The translations under genes and the position numbers were made by a program. A model generated the notes under the pieces. It was given only the letters and a program-made list of their open reading frames with translations. It ran no database searches and was not told where the DNA came from. From Pusillimonas noertemannii (GTDB taxonomy: Bacteria > Pseudomonadota > Gammaproteobacteria > Burkholderiales > Burkholderiaceae_B): a stretch of DNA of 64,000 bases. Positions 1-8,852 of the stretch are shown piece after piece; the stretch's first letter is position 1; each line of letters begins with the position of its first letter. The DNA lies in assembly GCF_003096595.1 (NCBI RefSeq), contig NZ_QEKO01000008.1, positions 52,979-116,978 of the forward strand, read 5' to 3'.

Positions 1-432
1 GAGTTCGTCGAGCGTCCCGAAGCCGCCCGGCATGGCAATATAGGCCGCGCTGTGCATGAAGAAGGTGGCCTTGCGCGAATAGAAGTATTCGAACTGCAGG
101 CTATGGGTCTGGTAGCGGTTGTTGGTGGTCTCGCGGGGCAGGCTGATGTTCAGGCCTATACTGGTGCCTCCGGCGGTGAAGGCGCCCTTGTTGGCGGCCT
201 CCATGATGCCCGGGCCGCCCCCGGCAATAACCGGCAGGCCCGCCTGGGCCAGGCGCTGGCCCAGTTGTTCGGACAATGCGTAGTAGGGCGAATCGGGCTT
301 GATGCGGGCGCTGCCAAAAATGCTGACACCCCAGCCCACCTGCTGCAGCGTGTCGGCGGCGGCCTGCATCTCTGACATAATCTCGGGAATCTGCTTTGCC
401 GCCGATGCGCGCACTATTTTATTTACTGTCAT
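1..432 (-). CDS. LOG-family protein (TIGR00730-like), partial
   Basis: This gene is cut by the left edge of the window, so only the N-terminal ~144 residues are visible. Reading the minus strand from the ATG at 432-430 gives MTVNKIVRASAAKQIPEIM, then the nucleotide-binding motif GGGPGIMEAANKGA and, at the edge, PGGFGTLDEL, which is the PGGxGTxxE signature of the LOG (lonely guy) family. Family members are cytosolic nucleoside-5'-monophosphate phosphoribohydrolases that release a base from a nucleotide such as AMP. The start codon overlaps the polA start codon head to head. A second in-frame ATG at 378-376 is possible, but the upstream stretch reads like conserved protein and an AAGG lies about 9 bases before the first ATG. 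The family call is secure; the substrate is not known from sequence. Confidence 0.88.
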   Translation of the reverse strand, partial: MTVNKIVRASAAKQIPEIMSEMQAAADTLQQVGWGVSIFGSARIKPDSPYYALSEQLGQRLAQAGLPVIAGGGPGIMEAANKGAFTAGGTSIGLNISLPRETTNNRYQTHSLQFEYFYSRKATFFMHSAAYIAMPGGFGTLDEL

Positions 433-3151
433 GAAAAAAACCTTGTTGCTTGTTGATGGGTCCAGCTATCTCTACCGCGCCTATCACGCCTTGCCCGACC
501 TGCGTAACGCAAAGGGAGAGCCAACCGGTGCCCTTTATGGTGTCGTTTCCATGTTACGTAGACTGCTTCAGGATTACAAGGCGGACTACGCGGCATGTGT
601 GTTCGACGCCAAAGGCGGCACATTTCGTGACGATATTTATCCTTTGTACAAGGGTCATCGCCCCGACATGCCCGACGACCTTCGGGCCCAGATCGAGCCC
701 ATACACAAGATCGTGGCGGCCCTGGGCTGGCCGGTGCTGGCGGTGTCGGGCGTAGAGGCCGACGACATCATCGGCACGCTGGCGCGGCGCGCCGCCGCGC
801 TGGACGTGCGCACGGTGATCTCGACCGGCGATAAAGACCTGGCCCAGTTGGTGAACGAAGACGTGCAGCTTGTGAACACCATGAGCGGAGAAACGTTGGA
901 CGTAGAGGGCGTGATACGCAAGTTCGGCGTTCGGCCCGACCAGATCATCGACTACCTCATGTTAACAGGCGACACGGTCGACAATATCCCCGGGGTCGAG
1001 AAGGTGGGCCCCAAGACAGCCGCCAAGTGGCTCAATGCCTACGGCACGCTGGACAACCTCGTGGCGCACGCGGACGAAATCAAGGGCGTGGCGGGCAACA
1101 ACCTGCGCAAGGCGATTCCCGATTTCGGCATGACCCGGCAACTGGTCACCATCAAGCTCGATTGCGAAATTCCCTTCTTCGATGACGAAGGGCTTGCAGA
1201 CCTGGTTCCCAAAGAGCCCGACCGGCAGTCCCTCATGGCCCTGTACGACGAGTACGGCTTTCGCACCTGGTTGCGCGAGCTCAGCGGAGACGAGCAGCGC
1301 ATCCCCGAGCAGGACGCGCGCATCGCCCCCGAGCTGCCCCAGGCGCCGGCCGAGGTAGAGTACGAAACCGTGCAAGACCTCGATACGCTGCAAGCCTGGC
1401 TCGAGCGCCTGCGCAGTGCGGACCTGGTCGCCCTCGACACCGAGACCACTTCCCTGGATCCCATGCAGGCGCGCATCGTCGGCCTTTCGCTTGCCGTCGA
1501 GCCGGGCAAGGCCTGCTATGTGCCCCTGTCACATCGCGGGCCCGACGCCCCCAGCCAGCTTTCCATGGACGAAGTCTGGAACTGCCTGCGGCCCTGGCTC
1601 GAAGACCCCAAGGCCGCCAAGCTGCTGCACAACGCCAAGTACGACACGCATATCTTCAGCAACGAGGGCATCACGCTGGCCGGCATCACCGAAGACACCA
1701 TGCTGCAGTCCTACGTGCTCGAGTCGCATCGGCGGGTCAACATGCAAGAGCTTGCCCAGCGCTGGCTGGGCCTTACCGGAGTCACCTACGAAGAGCTCTG
1801 CGGCAAGGGTGCAAAGCAGATCTGCTTCGACGAGGTCGAGCTGGCCAAGGCGTCCATCTACGCCTGCGAAGACGCCGACTACACGCTGCGCCTGCACCAG
1901 GTCTTGCGGCCCATGGTGGCGGCCGAGCCCGGCTTCGAGCACATCTACCAGCTTGAAATGCAGGTTTCGGGCGTACTGACCACCATCGAGCGTAACGGCG
2001 TCAAGATAGACGTGCCGGCCCTCAAGGCCCAAAGCCACGAACTGGGCCAGCAAATGCTGCGGCTCGAGCAGAAGGCGCACGAGCTTGCGGGCCAGCCCTT
2101 CAACCTGAATTCGCCCAAGCAACTGGGCGAAATCCTGTTCCAGCGCATGCAGCTGCCCGTCGTGCGCAAGACGGCCGGCGGCGCACCTTCCACCGACGAA
2201 GATGTGCTGACCAAGCTGGCGCGCGATTATCCGCTGCCCCAGGCGCTGCTGGAATACCGCGGCCTGTCAAAGCTCAAGTCCACCTATACCGACAAGCTTC
2301 CGCGCATGGTCGATCCCGATACGGGGCGTGTGCATACCCGTTACGCGCAGGCGGCCGTCATCACCGGGCGGCTTGCCTCGTCCGACCCCAATTTGCAGAA
2401 CATTCCGGTGCGCACCGCAGAGGGCCGCCGGGTGCGCAGCGCCTTCGTGCCCGAGCGCGGCAAGCTGGCCTCGGCCGACTATTCGCAGGTCGAGCTGCGT
2501 GTCATGGCCCACATGTCGGCAGACGAAAACCTGCAAAGCGCTTTTGCCCGCGGCGAAGACATTCACATGGCCACGGCGGCCGAAGTCTTCGGCGTGCCCC
2601 TTGCCGAGGTTTCCGCCGAGCAGCGCCGCGCCGCCAAGGCGATCAACTTCGGCCTGATATACGGCATGGGCGAATTCGGCCTGGCGTCCAACCTGGGCAT
2701 TACGCGCGATGCCGCGCGCTCATACATCGACCGCTATTTTGCGCGCTATCCGGGCGTGGCTTCGTACATGGAGCAGACCAAGCTCAAGGCGCGCGAACAG
2801 GGCTATGTCGAAACCGTGTTCGGGCGCCGCCTGTGGCTGCCCGACATACGCGGTGCCAAGGGCCCGCGGCTTGCGGGCGCCGAGCGGGCGGCCATCAACG
2901 CCCCCGTGCAGGGCACCGCCGCCGACCTGATTAAAATGGCCATGGTGGCCGTGCAGCGCTGGATCGACGCCGAGCAGCTTGGCACAACCATCATCATGCA
3001 GGTGCACGACGAGCTGGTGCTCGAGGTGCCCGATACCGAAGTCGAGCTCGTCACCGCCCGACTGCCCGGCCTGATGTGCGACGTGGCCGAGCTTGCGGTG
3101 CCGCTGGTGGCCGAAGTGGGCGTGGGCGACAACTGGGAACAGGCCCACTAG
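431..3151 (+). CDS. polA: DNA polymerase I
   Basis: 906 aa, the full length for the family. An N-terminal 5'-3' exonuclease domain (about residues 1-290, beginning MKKTLLLVDGSSYLYRAYHA) is followed by a 3'-5' proofreading domain with its acidic residues present (LDTETTSLD near 335, HNAKYDTH, CEDADYTLRL) and a family A polymerase domain with motif A DYSQVELRVMAHM (~682), motif B INFGLIYGMGEFG (~737) and motif C MQVHDELVLEV (~855). Proofreading therefore looks active. It acts in Okazaki fragment maturation and repair. The ATG at 431 is chosen because it gives the canonical N-terminus; the frame stays open upstream to 299 but that part is unlike PolA. No Shine-Dalgarno is visible before this ATG, because the upstream sequence is the coding start of the divergent LOG gene. 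The last codon abuts a dispersed repeat. Confidence 0.97.
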   Translation: MKKTLLLVDGSSYLYRAYHALPDLRNAKGEPTGALYGVVSMLRRLLQDYKADYAACVFDAKGGTFRDDIYPLYKGHRPDMPDDLRAQIEPIHKIVAALGWPVLAVSGVEADDIIGTLARRAAALDVRTVISTGDKDLAQLVNEDVQLVNTMSGETLDVEGVIRKFGVRPDQIIDYLMLTGDTVDNIPGVEKVGPKTAAKWLNAYGTLDNLVAHADEIKGVAGNNLRKAIPDFGMTRQLVTIKLDCEIPFFDDEGLADLVPKEPDRQSLMALYDEYGFRTWLRELSGDEQRIPEQDARIAPELPQAPAEVEYETVQDLDTLQAWLERLRSADLVALDTETTSLDPMQARIVGLSLAVEPGKACYVPLSHRGPDAPSQLSMDEVWNCLRPWLEDPKAAKLLHNAKYDTHIFSNEGITLAGITEDTMLQSYVLESHRRVNMQELAQRWLGLTGVTYEELCGKGAKQICFDEVELAKASIYACEDADYTLRLHQVLRPMVAAEPGFEHIYQLEMQVSGVLTTIERNGVKIDVPALKAQSHELGQQMLRLEQKAHELAGQPFNLNSPKQLGEILFQRMQLPVVRKTAGGAPSTDEDVLTKLARDYPLPQALLEYRGLSKLKSTYTDKLPRMVDPDTGRVHTRYAQAAVITGRLASSDPNLQNIPVRTAEGRRVRSAFVPERGKLASADYSQVELRVMAHMSADENLQSAFARGEDIHMATAAEVFGVPLAEVSAEQRRAAKAINFGLIYGMGEFGLASNLGITRDAARSYIDRYFARYPGVASYMEQTKLKAREQGYVETVFGRRLWLPDIRGAKGPRLAGAERAAINAPVQGTAADLIKMAMVAVQRWIDAEQLGTTIIMQVHDELVLEVPDTEVELVTARLPGLMCDVAELAVPLVAEVGVGDNWEQAH

Positions 3152-3181
3152 GACCTGTTAACACTAAAAGGACAGCCGCAC
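3151..3181 (+). repeat. dispersed 31-bp intergenic element, copy 1
   Basis: The 31-bp stretch starts on the last base of the polA stop codon and has the core CTGTTAACACTAAAAGGAC. The same sequence, with four differences over 31 bp, lies in reverse orientation at 10069-10099, and a 22-bp version lies at 31815-31836. It contains the palindrome GTTAAC. Its function is unknown. It lies between polA and the dienelactone hydrolase gene. Confidence 0.75.
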
Positions 3182-3236
3182 TGGCCGGCAAAGGCCAGGC
3201 GGGCTAGGCCAAACGTATTTTCAAAGGAGGTTGCCG

Positions 3237-4022
3237 ATGTCTTTTTCACCCATTACGGGCCAAGCCGAGACCACCATCCACACGCCGGCCGAAGGCCTGG
3301 ACGAGGGCTCTTTCAAGCTGCCGACGTTCGATGGCACCATCGATGCCTATTATGCGCGGCCGAAGAACCAGGCCAATGCGCCGGTCGTGCTGGTCATCCA
3401 AGAGATCTTCGGCCTGCACGAACACATACGCGACGTATGCCGGCGTTTTGCGAACGAGGGCTACTTTGCCGTGTCGGCCGAACTCTATCAGCGCCAGGGC
3501 GATCCCAACGCATACAGCGCCATACCCGATCTGGTCGCCAACATCGTTTCCAAGGTGTCCGACGAGCAGGTGCTGGCCGACCTCGACGCCTGCGCCAAAT
3601 GGGCGGGCGAGCGGGGCGGCGATGCCTCGCGCCTGGGCGTCACGGGTTTTTGCTGGGGCGGACGCCTTACCTGGATGTACATGGAGCACAACCCTGCCGC
3701 CAAGGCCGGCGTGGCCTGGTACGGCAAACTGGCCACCGGGCACGGTCCGCTGCAAAAGCGCAATCCGGTCGATGTCGCCCAAACGCTCAAGGGCCCCGTG
3801 CTGGGCTTGTATGGGGGGCAAGACGCCAGCATTCCGCTGGACGACGTGCGCCGCATGGAGGCCGAGCTGGCCAAGGGCAACGAGGCCGCCCGGGCTTCCC
3901 GTATCGTCGTGTACCCTGATTCGGGGCACGCCTTCTATGCCGACTACCGCCCCAGCTACCGCGAGGCCGACGCCAAGGTCGGTTGGGCCAAGGCGCTGGA
4001 GTGGTTCAAGACCCACCTCTGA
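3237..4022 (+). CDS. dienelactone hydrolase family protein
   Basis: 261-aa alpha/beta hydrolase. The nucleophile elbow is GFCWGG with Cys (about residue 138) as nucleophile, the acid is Asp in GGQDASIP (~195), and the histidine is in SGHAFYADYRP (~231), which is the Cys-Asp-His triad of the dienelactone hydrolase family. The N-terminal ~25 residues precede the fold, and the conserved VIQEIFGLHEHIRD segment follows. ATG 3237 is preferred because AAAGGAGG lies at 3223-3230, six bases upstream. No signal peptide is seen, so it is likely cytosolic. Members hydrolyse dienelactones in chloro-aromatic degradation or other esters; there are no catabolic neighbours here, so the substrate is open. A strong terminator follows at 4075. 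Confidence 0.9.
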   Translation: MSFSPITGQAETTIHTPAEGLDEGSFKLPTFDGTIDAYYARPKNQANAPVVLVIQEIFGLHEHIRDVCRRFANEGYFAVSAELYQRQGDPNAYSAIPDLVANIVSKVSDEQVLADLDACAKWAGERGGDASRLGVTGFCWGGRLTWMYMEHNPAAKAGVAWYGKLATGHGPLQKRNPVDVAQTLKGPVLGLYGGQDASIPLDDVRRMEAELAKGNEAARASRIVVYPDSGHAFYADYRPSYREADAKVGWAKALEWFKTHL

Positions 4023-4074
4023 TCCGGTCCGCAGGCGGTCTGTGCCCCTGGTCTCTCCGGGGAGCCAGCCGAAA

Positions 4075-4112
4075 GTCAAAAAAGCTGCCTTCGGGCAGCT
4101 TTTTTGACGCCG
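4075..4112 (+). terminator. intrinsic terminator, probably bidirectional
   Basis: A perfect 15-bp stem (4075-4089 with 4094-4108) closes a TTCG tetraloop. The arms contain A6 and T6 runs, so the hairpin has a U-tract in either direction. It lies 52 bases after the hydrolase gene and about 140 bases from the end of the convergent htpX gene, so it can serve both. Confidence 0.9.
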
Positions 4113-4251
4113 GGCCGCACCGAGGCTCGGCACCCTCGACCAAATGCTGTCCCCGGGGGGGCAGCAAGCAGGCGTCAGGCTGCGCGGCGTAGGGGCTTTC
4201 TTGACGCCGGCAGGCGAGAGTACAGGGGCCGGTTTGAGGCCTCCTCGTGTG

Positions 4252-5139
4252 TCAGGCCGAGGGCGAGGCTTGCTGCAGTGCCTGGATGCGAACTTCGATG
4301 GGCGGATGAGTGGCGAACAGGGCGCCGATGGATCGGCCGCCCGAGATGCCCGCGGCCTCGAAGTTCTTGGGCAGTTCGCCGGCCTGTACGCCGCCCAGGC
4401 GGGCCAGGGCGCGTATCATGGGCTCGCGCGCGCCCAGCAGCTTGGCCGAGCCCGCATCGGCGCGAAATTCGCGCTGGCGCGAGAACCAGGCCACGATGAT
4501 GGAGGCCAGGATGCCGAACACTATCTCACAGACGATGACGGTGACGAAGTAGCCGATGCCCACGCCGTCGCGGTCGTTCTTGAGCACCGCGCGGTCGACA
4601 AAGTACCCCACGACCCGCGCCAGGAAGATCACGAATGTATTGACCACGCCTTGTATGAGCGTAAGCGTGATCATGTCGCCGTTGGCAACGTGAGCCACTT
4701 CGTGGCCCAGCACGGCGGCCACTTCTTCTTCGGTCATGCTTTGCAGCAGCCCGGTGGATACGGCCACCAGGGCATTGTTCTTGAATGCGCCGGTGGCGAA
4801 GGCATTGGGCGCCCCTTCGTAGATGGCGACTTCGGGGTGGCCGATGCCGGCGCGGTCAGCCAACTGGTGGACGGTGTCGACCAGCCAGCGCTCGCGCGAA
4901 TTGGCGGGCGCCTGGGGATCGATGACGCGCGCGCCGGTGCTGCGCTTGGCCATCCATTTGCTCATCAGCAGCGAAATGATCGAGCCCGTGAAGCCGACCA
5001 GAGCCGAGAAGATCAGCAGCTGGCCGAGATCCATGCCGTTTTCGGTAAGAAAGCGCCCGACCCCGAAGATGCTCATGGTGACGCTCAACACGACCAGGAC
5101 GGCGAGGTTGGTCATCAGAAATAGGAATATGCGTTTCAT
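4252..5139 (-). CDS. htpX: zinc metalloprotease HtpX
   Basis: 295-aa integral membrane M48 protease of membrane-protein quality control. Two N-terminal hydrophobic segments ([20 protein letters not shown] and a second near residue 35) are followed by the zinc motif HEVAH (about 144-148) in [16 protein letters not shown], two further membrane segments, and the third ligand region [13 protein letters not shown]. The length matches E. coli HtpX (293). The ATG at 5139 gives the canonical N-terminus. The upstream region carries a sigma-32-like promoter, which fits the heat-shock role known for htpX in E. coli. It is convergent with the hydrolase gene and shares its terminator region. Confidence 0.95.
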   Translation of the reverse strand: MKRIFLFLMTNLAVLVVLSVTMSIFGVGRFLTENGMDLGQLLIFSALVGFTGSIISLLMSKWMAKRSTGARVIDPQAPANSRERWLVDTVHQLADRAGIGHPEVAIYEGAPNAFATGAFKNNALVAVSTGLLQSMTEEEVAAVLGHEVAHVANGDMITLTLIQGVVNTFVIFLARVVGYFVDRAVLKNDRDGVGIGYFVTVIVCEIVFGILASIIVAWFSRQREFRADAGSAKLLGAREPMIRALARLGGVQAGELPKNFEAAGISGGRSIGALFATHPPIEVRIQALQQASPSA

Positions 5140-5184
5140 GGGCTGTATCCTGTGCGAACTGTAGTTTTGGAGTTGTCTGGGATT

Positions 5185-5212
5185 ATATGGAGACAGCGCG
5201 TGCGACTTAAAG
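5185..5212 (-). promoter_or_regulatory. possible sigma-32-like promoter for htpX
   Basis: On the minus strand CTTTAAG (5212-5206), a 13-bp spacer, and CTCCATAT (5192-5185) resemble the sigma-32 consensus CTTGAAA-N13-CCCCATNT, about 45 bases before the htpX ATG. The same bases also contain TATAAT, so a housekeeping promoter is an equally good reading. Confidence 0.4.
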
Positions 5213-5402
5213 TGCCCGCCGAGAAGAAAACTTAAATAAACGCAGCCGAGCCAAACGCCCCGCGGGCCGGCTTCTCCTGGGATACCTGGCCGCCGTCTTG
5301 CCCGCCGCGGCCGGCACGGCTGCCAATATGCCGGCGCGTCGCAAAAATACACGGGAGGCAAGTATAGTAGCGTCTTTGGTCGAATCGGGCGTGAGGACCT
5401 AG

Positions 5403-6290
5403 ATGCAGTCGTTGTGGATGTTGCTGGCCTGTGCCATGTTTGCCGTGATGGGCGCCTGCATCAAGGTGGCGGCTGATTTTGGCGCGTCGCTGTCCCAGAT
5501 CGTCCTTTTCCGGGGTGTCCCGTCGGTATTGCTGCTGCTCGTCTGGGCCGGCTTTACGGGGCGCAAGCTGCGTCCGCCCAGCTGGAAGCTGCATCTGTGG
5601 CGCAACCTGTCGGGCGTCACGGCCATGTGGCTGGGCTTCTACGCCCTGTCCAACCTGCCGCTGCCCACAGCGGTCAGCCTCAACTACACCTCACCGCTGT
5701 TCATAGCAGGCTGGATGCTGGTGTCGGTGGCCGCGCAGCGCGACTGGCTGCGCAGCCTGGCCGTGGTGCTGGGCTTCCTGGGCGTGGTCGGTGTGCTGCG
5801 CCCCAGCATAGGCGAAGAGCACTTCCTGGCCGGCCTGCTTGGACTTTGCTCGGGCGCCTTCGGGGCGGTCGCCATGCTGCAGGTGCGCCAGCTGGGGCGC
5901 GTGGGCGAACCCGAGTGGCGCACGGTGCTGATCTTTTCCAGCTGCGTCTGCCTGACCAGCACCGCCGGCTTGCTGGCTCAAGGCTGGAACACCCCGGGCC
6001 TGCCCGCCTGGCTGGGCTTGGTGGGCCTGGGCACTTCGGGCCTGGTGGGGCAGCTCGCCATGACGCGCGCCTTCGGCTATGGTTCCACTTTGTTGACCGC
6101 CGCCCTGCAGTACGTCACCATTATTTTTGCCGCCTTGCTGGGCATTATCTTCTGGGGAGACTGGCCCGACACGATCGCTTGGGCGGGCATGGCATTGATC
6201 ATTGCATCGGGCCTGTTGTCCACCTGGCGCACCTATACTGAAAGCCGCAAGCGGCACGCCGCCGCGCAGCCCGGTCGCAAGCCGGCCTGA
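5403..6290 (+). CDS. DMT-superfamily (EamA) transporter
   Basis: 295 aa with about ten hydrophobic segments and the two-fold repeat of the EamA/DMT superfamily. The first half contains [19 protein letters not shown], a segment typical of the S-adenosylmethionine/riboflavin-type subgroup, and the second half contains [23 protein letters not shown]. The C-terminus is short and basic ([14 protein letters not shown]) and should be cytoplasmic. The ATG at 5403 follows a GAGG six bases away. It is divergent from htpX across 263 bp and is followed 47 bases later by the sulfurtransferase gene, perhaps in one transcript. The substrate (metabolite efflux or uptake) cannot be read from sequence. Confidence 0.85.
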   Translation: MQSLWMLLACAMFAVMGACIKVAADFGASLSQIVLFRGVPSVLLLLVWAGFTGRKLRPPSWKLHLWRNLSGVTAMWLGFYALSNLPLPTAVSLNYTSPLFIAGWMLVSVAAQRDWLRSLAVVLGFLGVVGVLRPSIGEEHFLAGLLGLCSGAFGAVAMLQVRQLGRVGEPEWRTVLIFSSCVCLTSTAGLLAQGWNTPGLPAWLGLVGLGTSGLVGQLAMTRAFGYGSTLLTAALQYVTIIFAALLGIIFWGDWPDTIAWAGMALIIASGLLSTWRTYTESRKRHAAAQPGRKPA

Positions 6291-6337
6291 ACCCGTCTTG
6301 CGGCGGCATTCCATTCAATCCAAAGCAGGAGCAAGCA

Positions 6338-7231
6338 TTGTCCGAGATTCTCATCAGCCCCCTCGAGCTTCAACAGGCCATGATGCAAGAGCCGTGGCTC
6401 GTCTTCGACGTCCGCCACGATCTGGCCGACCATGAGGCGGGGCGCAAGGCCTACGACGAAGGACACATACCCGGCGCGATCTATCTCGACCACGAGCGCC
6501 AGCTATCAGCCCCGCGCACCGGAAACAACGGGCGCCACCCTTTGCCGGCACTGCGCGACTTCCAGTCCCTGATGCGCGGCCTGGGCCTGCGCCCGGAAAT
6601 CAAGGTGGCCGTCTATGACGCCAGCGGCAGCATGTTCGCCGCCCACCTGTGGTGGATGCTGCGCTGGATGGGACACGAGCAGGTTGCCGTGCTCGATGGC
6701 GGCTGGCAGGCCTGGCTTGCAGCGGGCGGGCTGGTCGAGGCCGGGCAGGTGGCGAGCAGGCGGCCTGGCGGCGCGTCGGGCGATGAGGCTGCCCCCCGCC
6801 TGGGCGGCGCTGGCGCGCACGAAGCCCCTGTGCAAGGCATGCCGACCGTTGACGCCCAGGCCGTGCTGGCCAACCTCGAAAACCCCGCCTTGACGGTGGT
6901 GGACGCCCGCGCGCCCGAACGCTTTCGCGGCGAGGTCGAACCCATGGACCCCGTGGCGGGCCATATTCCCGGCGCCTTGAATCGTCCCAATTCGCTCAAT
7001 ATGCAGGAAGGCGGGCGCTTCAAGCCGGCCGAGCAGCTGCGCGAAGAGTTCCAGGCTTTGCTCGGCAGCCGGCAGCCCGGGCAGATCGTGCATCAGTGCG
7101 GTTCGGGCATTACCGCCAGCCACAACCTGTTCGCCATGGAACTGGCCGGCCTGCACGGCTCGGCGCTGTACCCCGGTTCGTGGAGCGAATGGTGCAGCGA
7201 TGCCAAACGGCCTGTCGAGACGGGGGGCTAG
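6338..7231 (+). CDS. sseA: sulfurtransferase (3-mercaptopyruvate/thiosulfate type)
   Basis: 297 aa with two rhodanese domains. The N-terminal, inactive one contains VFDVRHDLADHEAGRKAY and GHIPGAIYLDHERQLSAP. The C-terminal one contains the active cysteine in HQCGSGITASHN (about residue 253). The CGSG(I/V)TA loop is the form seen in 3-mercaptopyruvate sulfurtransferases rather than the CRKGVTA loop of thiosulfate rhodaneses. It transfers sulfane sulfur to thiols or cyanide in the cytosol. The start is TTG at 6338, supported by AGGAG at 6327-6331 and by the absence of a nearby ATG. A Gly/Ala-rich insert (GGASGDEAAPRLGGAGAHEA) links the two domains. The exact donor specificity is inferred from the loop only. 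Confidence 0.88.
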   Translation: MSEILISPLELQQAMMQEPWLVFDVRHDLADHEAGRKAYDEGHIPGAIYLDHERQLSAPRTGNNGRHPLPALRDFQSLMRGLGLRPEIKVAVYDASGSMFAAHLWWMLRWMGHEQVAVLDGGWQAWLAAGGLVEAGQVASRRPGGASGDEAAPRLGGAGAHEAPVQGMPTVDAQAVLANLENPALTVVDARAPERFRGEVEPMDPVAGHIPGALNRPNSLNMQEGGRFKPAEQLREEFQALLGSRQPGQIVHQCGSGITASHNLFAMELAGLHGSALYPGSWSEWCSDAKRPVETGG

Positions 7232-7296
7232 CCGGCCTTATCAGGCTTAGGCCCAGGTGCTCCGGCCAAGCGGCTTTGTCCGGGGTGACCAGCCTG

Positions 7297-8436
7297 CTAT
7301 GCGGCTCCACCCGCCATCATGCGGCGGTACCAGGCATGGAAGTGCAGCATGCCGTCCTCCATGGGCGACTGGTAGGGGCCGGATTCATTGACGCCGCGTT
7401 GCATCAGGGCCTTGCGGCCCGCGTCCATGCGCTCGGCGATTTCATCGTCTTCGACGGCGGTTTCCATATAGGCCGCACGCTGGGCCTCGACGAATTCGCG
7501 CTCGAAGGCCGCGATTTCTTCGGGGTAGTAGAACTCGACCACGTTCACGGTTTCTTGCGGGCTGACCGGATGCAGTGTGGACAGCACGAGCACGTGGGGA
7601 TAGAGCTCAATCATGTGGGTGGGAAAGTAGGTAACCCACACTGCGCCGAAATCGGGCGTTTCGCCGCCCCGGAAATCAAGCAGCCTGTCATGCCATTGGC
7701 GGTAGACGTCGCTGCCCGGCTGGGCCAGGGCATTGTGCACGCCCACGCGCTGCAGGCTGTAGTATTCAGAGAATTCCCAGCTGAGGTCGTCGCAGGTAAC
7801 GAAGCGCCCCAGGCCCGGGTGGAAGGGGCCCACGTGATAGTCTTCAAGGTAGACCTCGATGAAGGTCTTCCAGTTGTAGTTGCAGCGGTGGATCTCCACG
7901 TGGTCGAGCACGTAGTCTGAAAAATCGAACTCGGGGCGTTCGAACAGGGCCGCCATGTCGGCTGCCGGGTTGCGGGGGCCCTCGAACAGCAGGCCATGGC
8001 AGTTTTCAAGCGTGAAGCGCTGCAGGTTCATGCAGGGCGTTTCGGGAAACTGCGGGGCGCCCAGCAGCTCGCCCTGCACGCTGTAGGTCCAGCGGTGCAC
8101 GGGGCACACAATGTTGCCGCCCGTCTGGCGCAGATTGCCGCTTGCGGGCGCGCCGTTCTGGTTGAAGCCCAGCATAAGCGCCTGCCTGTGGCGGCAGACA
8201 TTGGACATGAGTTCGACCCCCTGGGGGCCGCGCACCAGAACCCGGCCGCCTTTTTCTTGTGGCAGCGTGCGCCAGTCGCCTGGCTCGGGGACGTGCTTTT
8301 CGTGCCCCACGTAAAGGGATGATTGCTTGAAGATCAGCGCCTGTTCGCGGGCGAATATGGCCTCGTCGAAGTAGCTGCTGACAGACAACTGCGTTTGCGC
8401 CAGCGCAAACTGCGCCTCCCGACCAATGTCGGTCAT
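7297..8436 (-). CDS. Rieske-type aromatic-ring/quaternary-amine oxygenase, alpha subunit
   Basis: 379 aa. A Rieske [2Fe-2S] domain has its ligands in CRHR (about residue 79) and CPVHRW (~109). The catalytic domain has the mononuclear iron motif EDYHVGPFH (~197), matching the (E/D)xxHxxxxH pattern of ring-hydroxylating oxygenases and of choline/glycine-betaine/carnitine monooxygenases. These enzymes insert oxygen using electrons from a separate reductase. No reductase or small subunit lies nearby, so it is an orphan oxygenase component and its substrate is unknown. A strong Shine-Dalgarno (GGGGGAGGA) precedes the ATG. No signal peptide is present. It is convergent with the sulfurtransferase gene, with a 65-bp gap. 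Confidence 0.87.
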   Translation of the reverse strand: MTDIGREAQFALAQTQLSVSSYFDEAIFAREQALIFKQSSLYVGHEKHVPEPGDWRTLPQEKGGRVLVRGPQGVELMSNVCRHRQALMLGFNQNGAPASGNLRQTGGNIVCPVHRWTYSVQGELLGAPQFPETPCMNLQRFTLENCHGLLFEGPRNPAADMAALFERPEFDFSDYVLDHVEIHRCNYNWKTFIEVYLEDYHVGPFHPGLGRFVTCDDLSWEFSEYYSLQRVGVHNALAQPGSDVYRQWHDRLLDFRGGETPDFGAVWVTYFPTHMIELYPHVLVLSTLHPVSPQETVNVVEFYYPEEIAAFEREFVEAQRAAYMETAVEDDEIAERMDAGRKALMQRGVNESGPYQSPMEDGMLHFHAWYRRMMAGGAA

Positions 8437-8852
8437 GGATTCCTCCCCCGCTGTGCTGAAAATCGGACGCTTCTTGCTTGGGTCCGGGAAGAACCGCAGA
8501 GTTCCCGGCCTGCTGGCGACCCGGCTTGTACCGGGGCCTGGCCTGCAGGGGCTTGCCCTTATGCTGCGTGGCCTGTGGCCTGCCTGTGCGGTCTGCCCTG
8601 CCTGTGTGGCCTGCGGCCCGCCTTGTCAGTATGGCCTGCAGATAAGCCTAAGATCCGATGCGAAGAAAAAAACGGCCAATCGCCGAAATATAAAGAGTTA
8701 GAAGTGAACATTCAATTGTACCGTAGATTTTCCTTTATAAAACAAGGCCTGGCACGAAAAATAACAAGCCGGCTCGCCGCATCTCGTACAATTCGGCTAT
8801 TGCCAACCCAATTTCGCGGCGCAAGCCGAATATTTCTTTTTTGGAATTTCTC
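8437..8852. other. 416-bp intergenic region between divergent Rieske gene and xseB
   Basis: No gene is supported here. The left half holds an inverted repeat CCGGGAA / TTCCCGG (8484-8490, 8502-8508) and a GC-rich, imperfectly repetitive GGCCTG/GCCTGC stretch at about 8510-8640. The right half (8641-8852) is clearly more AT-rich than the surroundings and presumably carries the promoters of the two divergent genes; TACAAT at 8787-8792 is a possible -10 element with no convincing -35. A long frame open across this region lacks any protein-like character. Confidence 0.6.
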
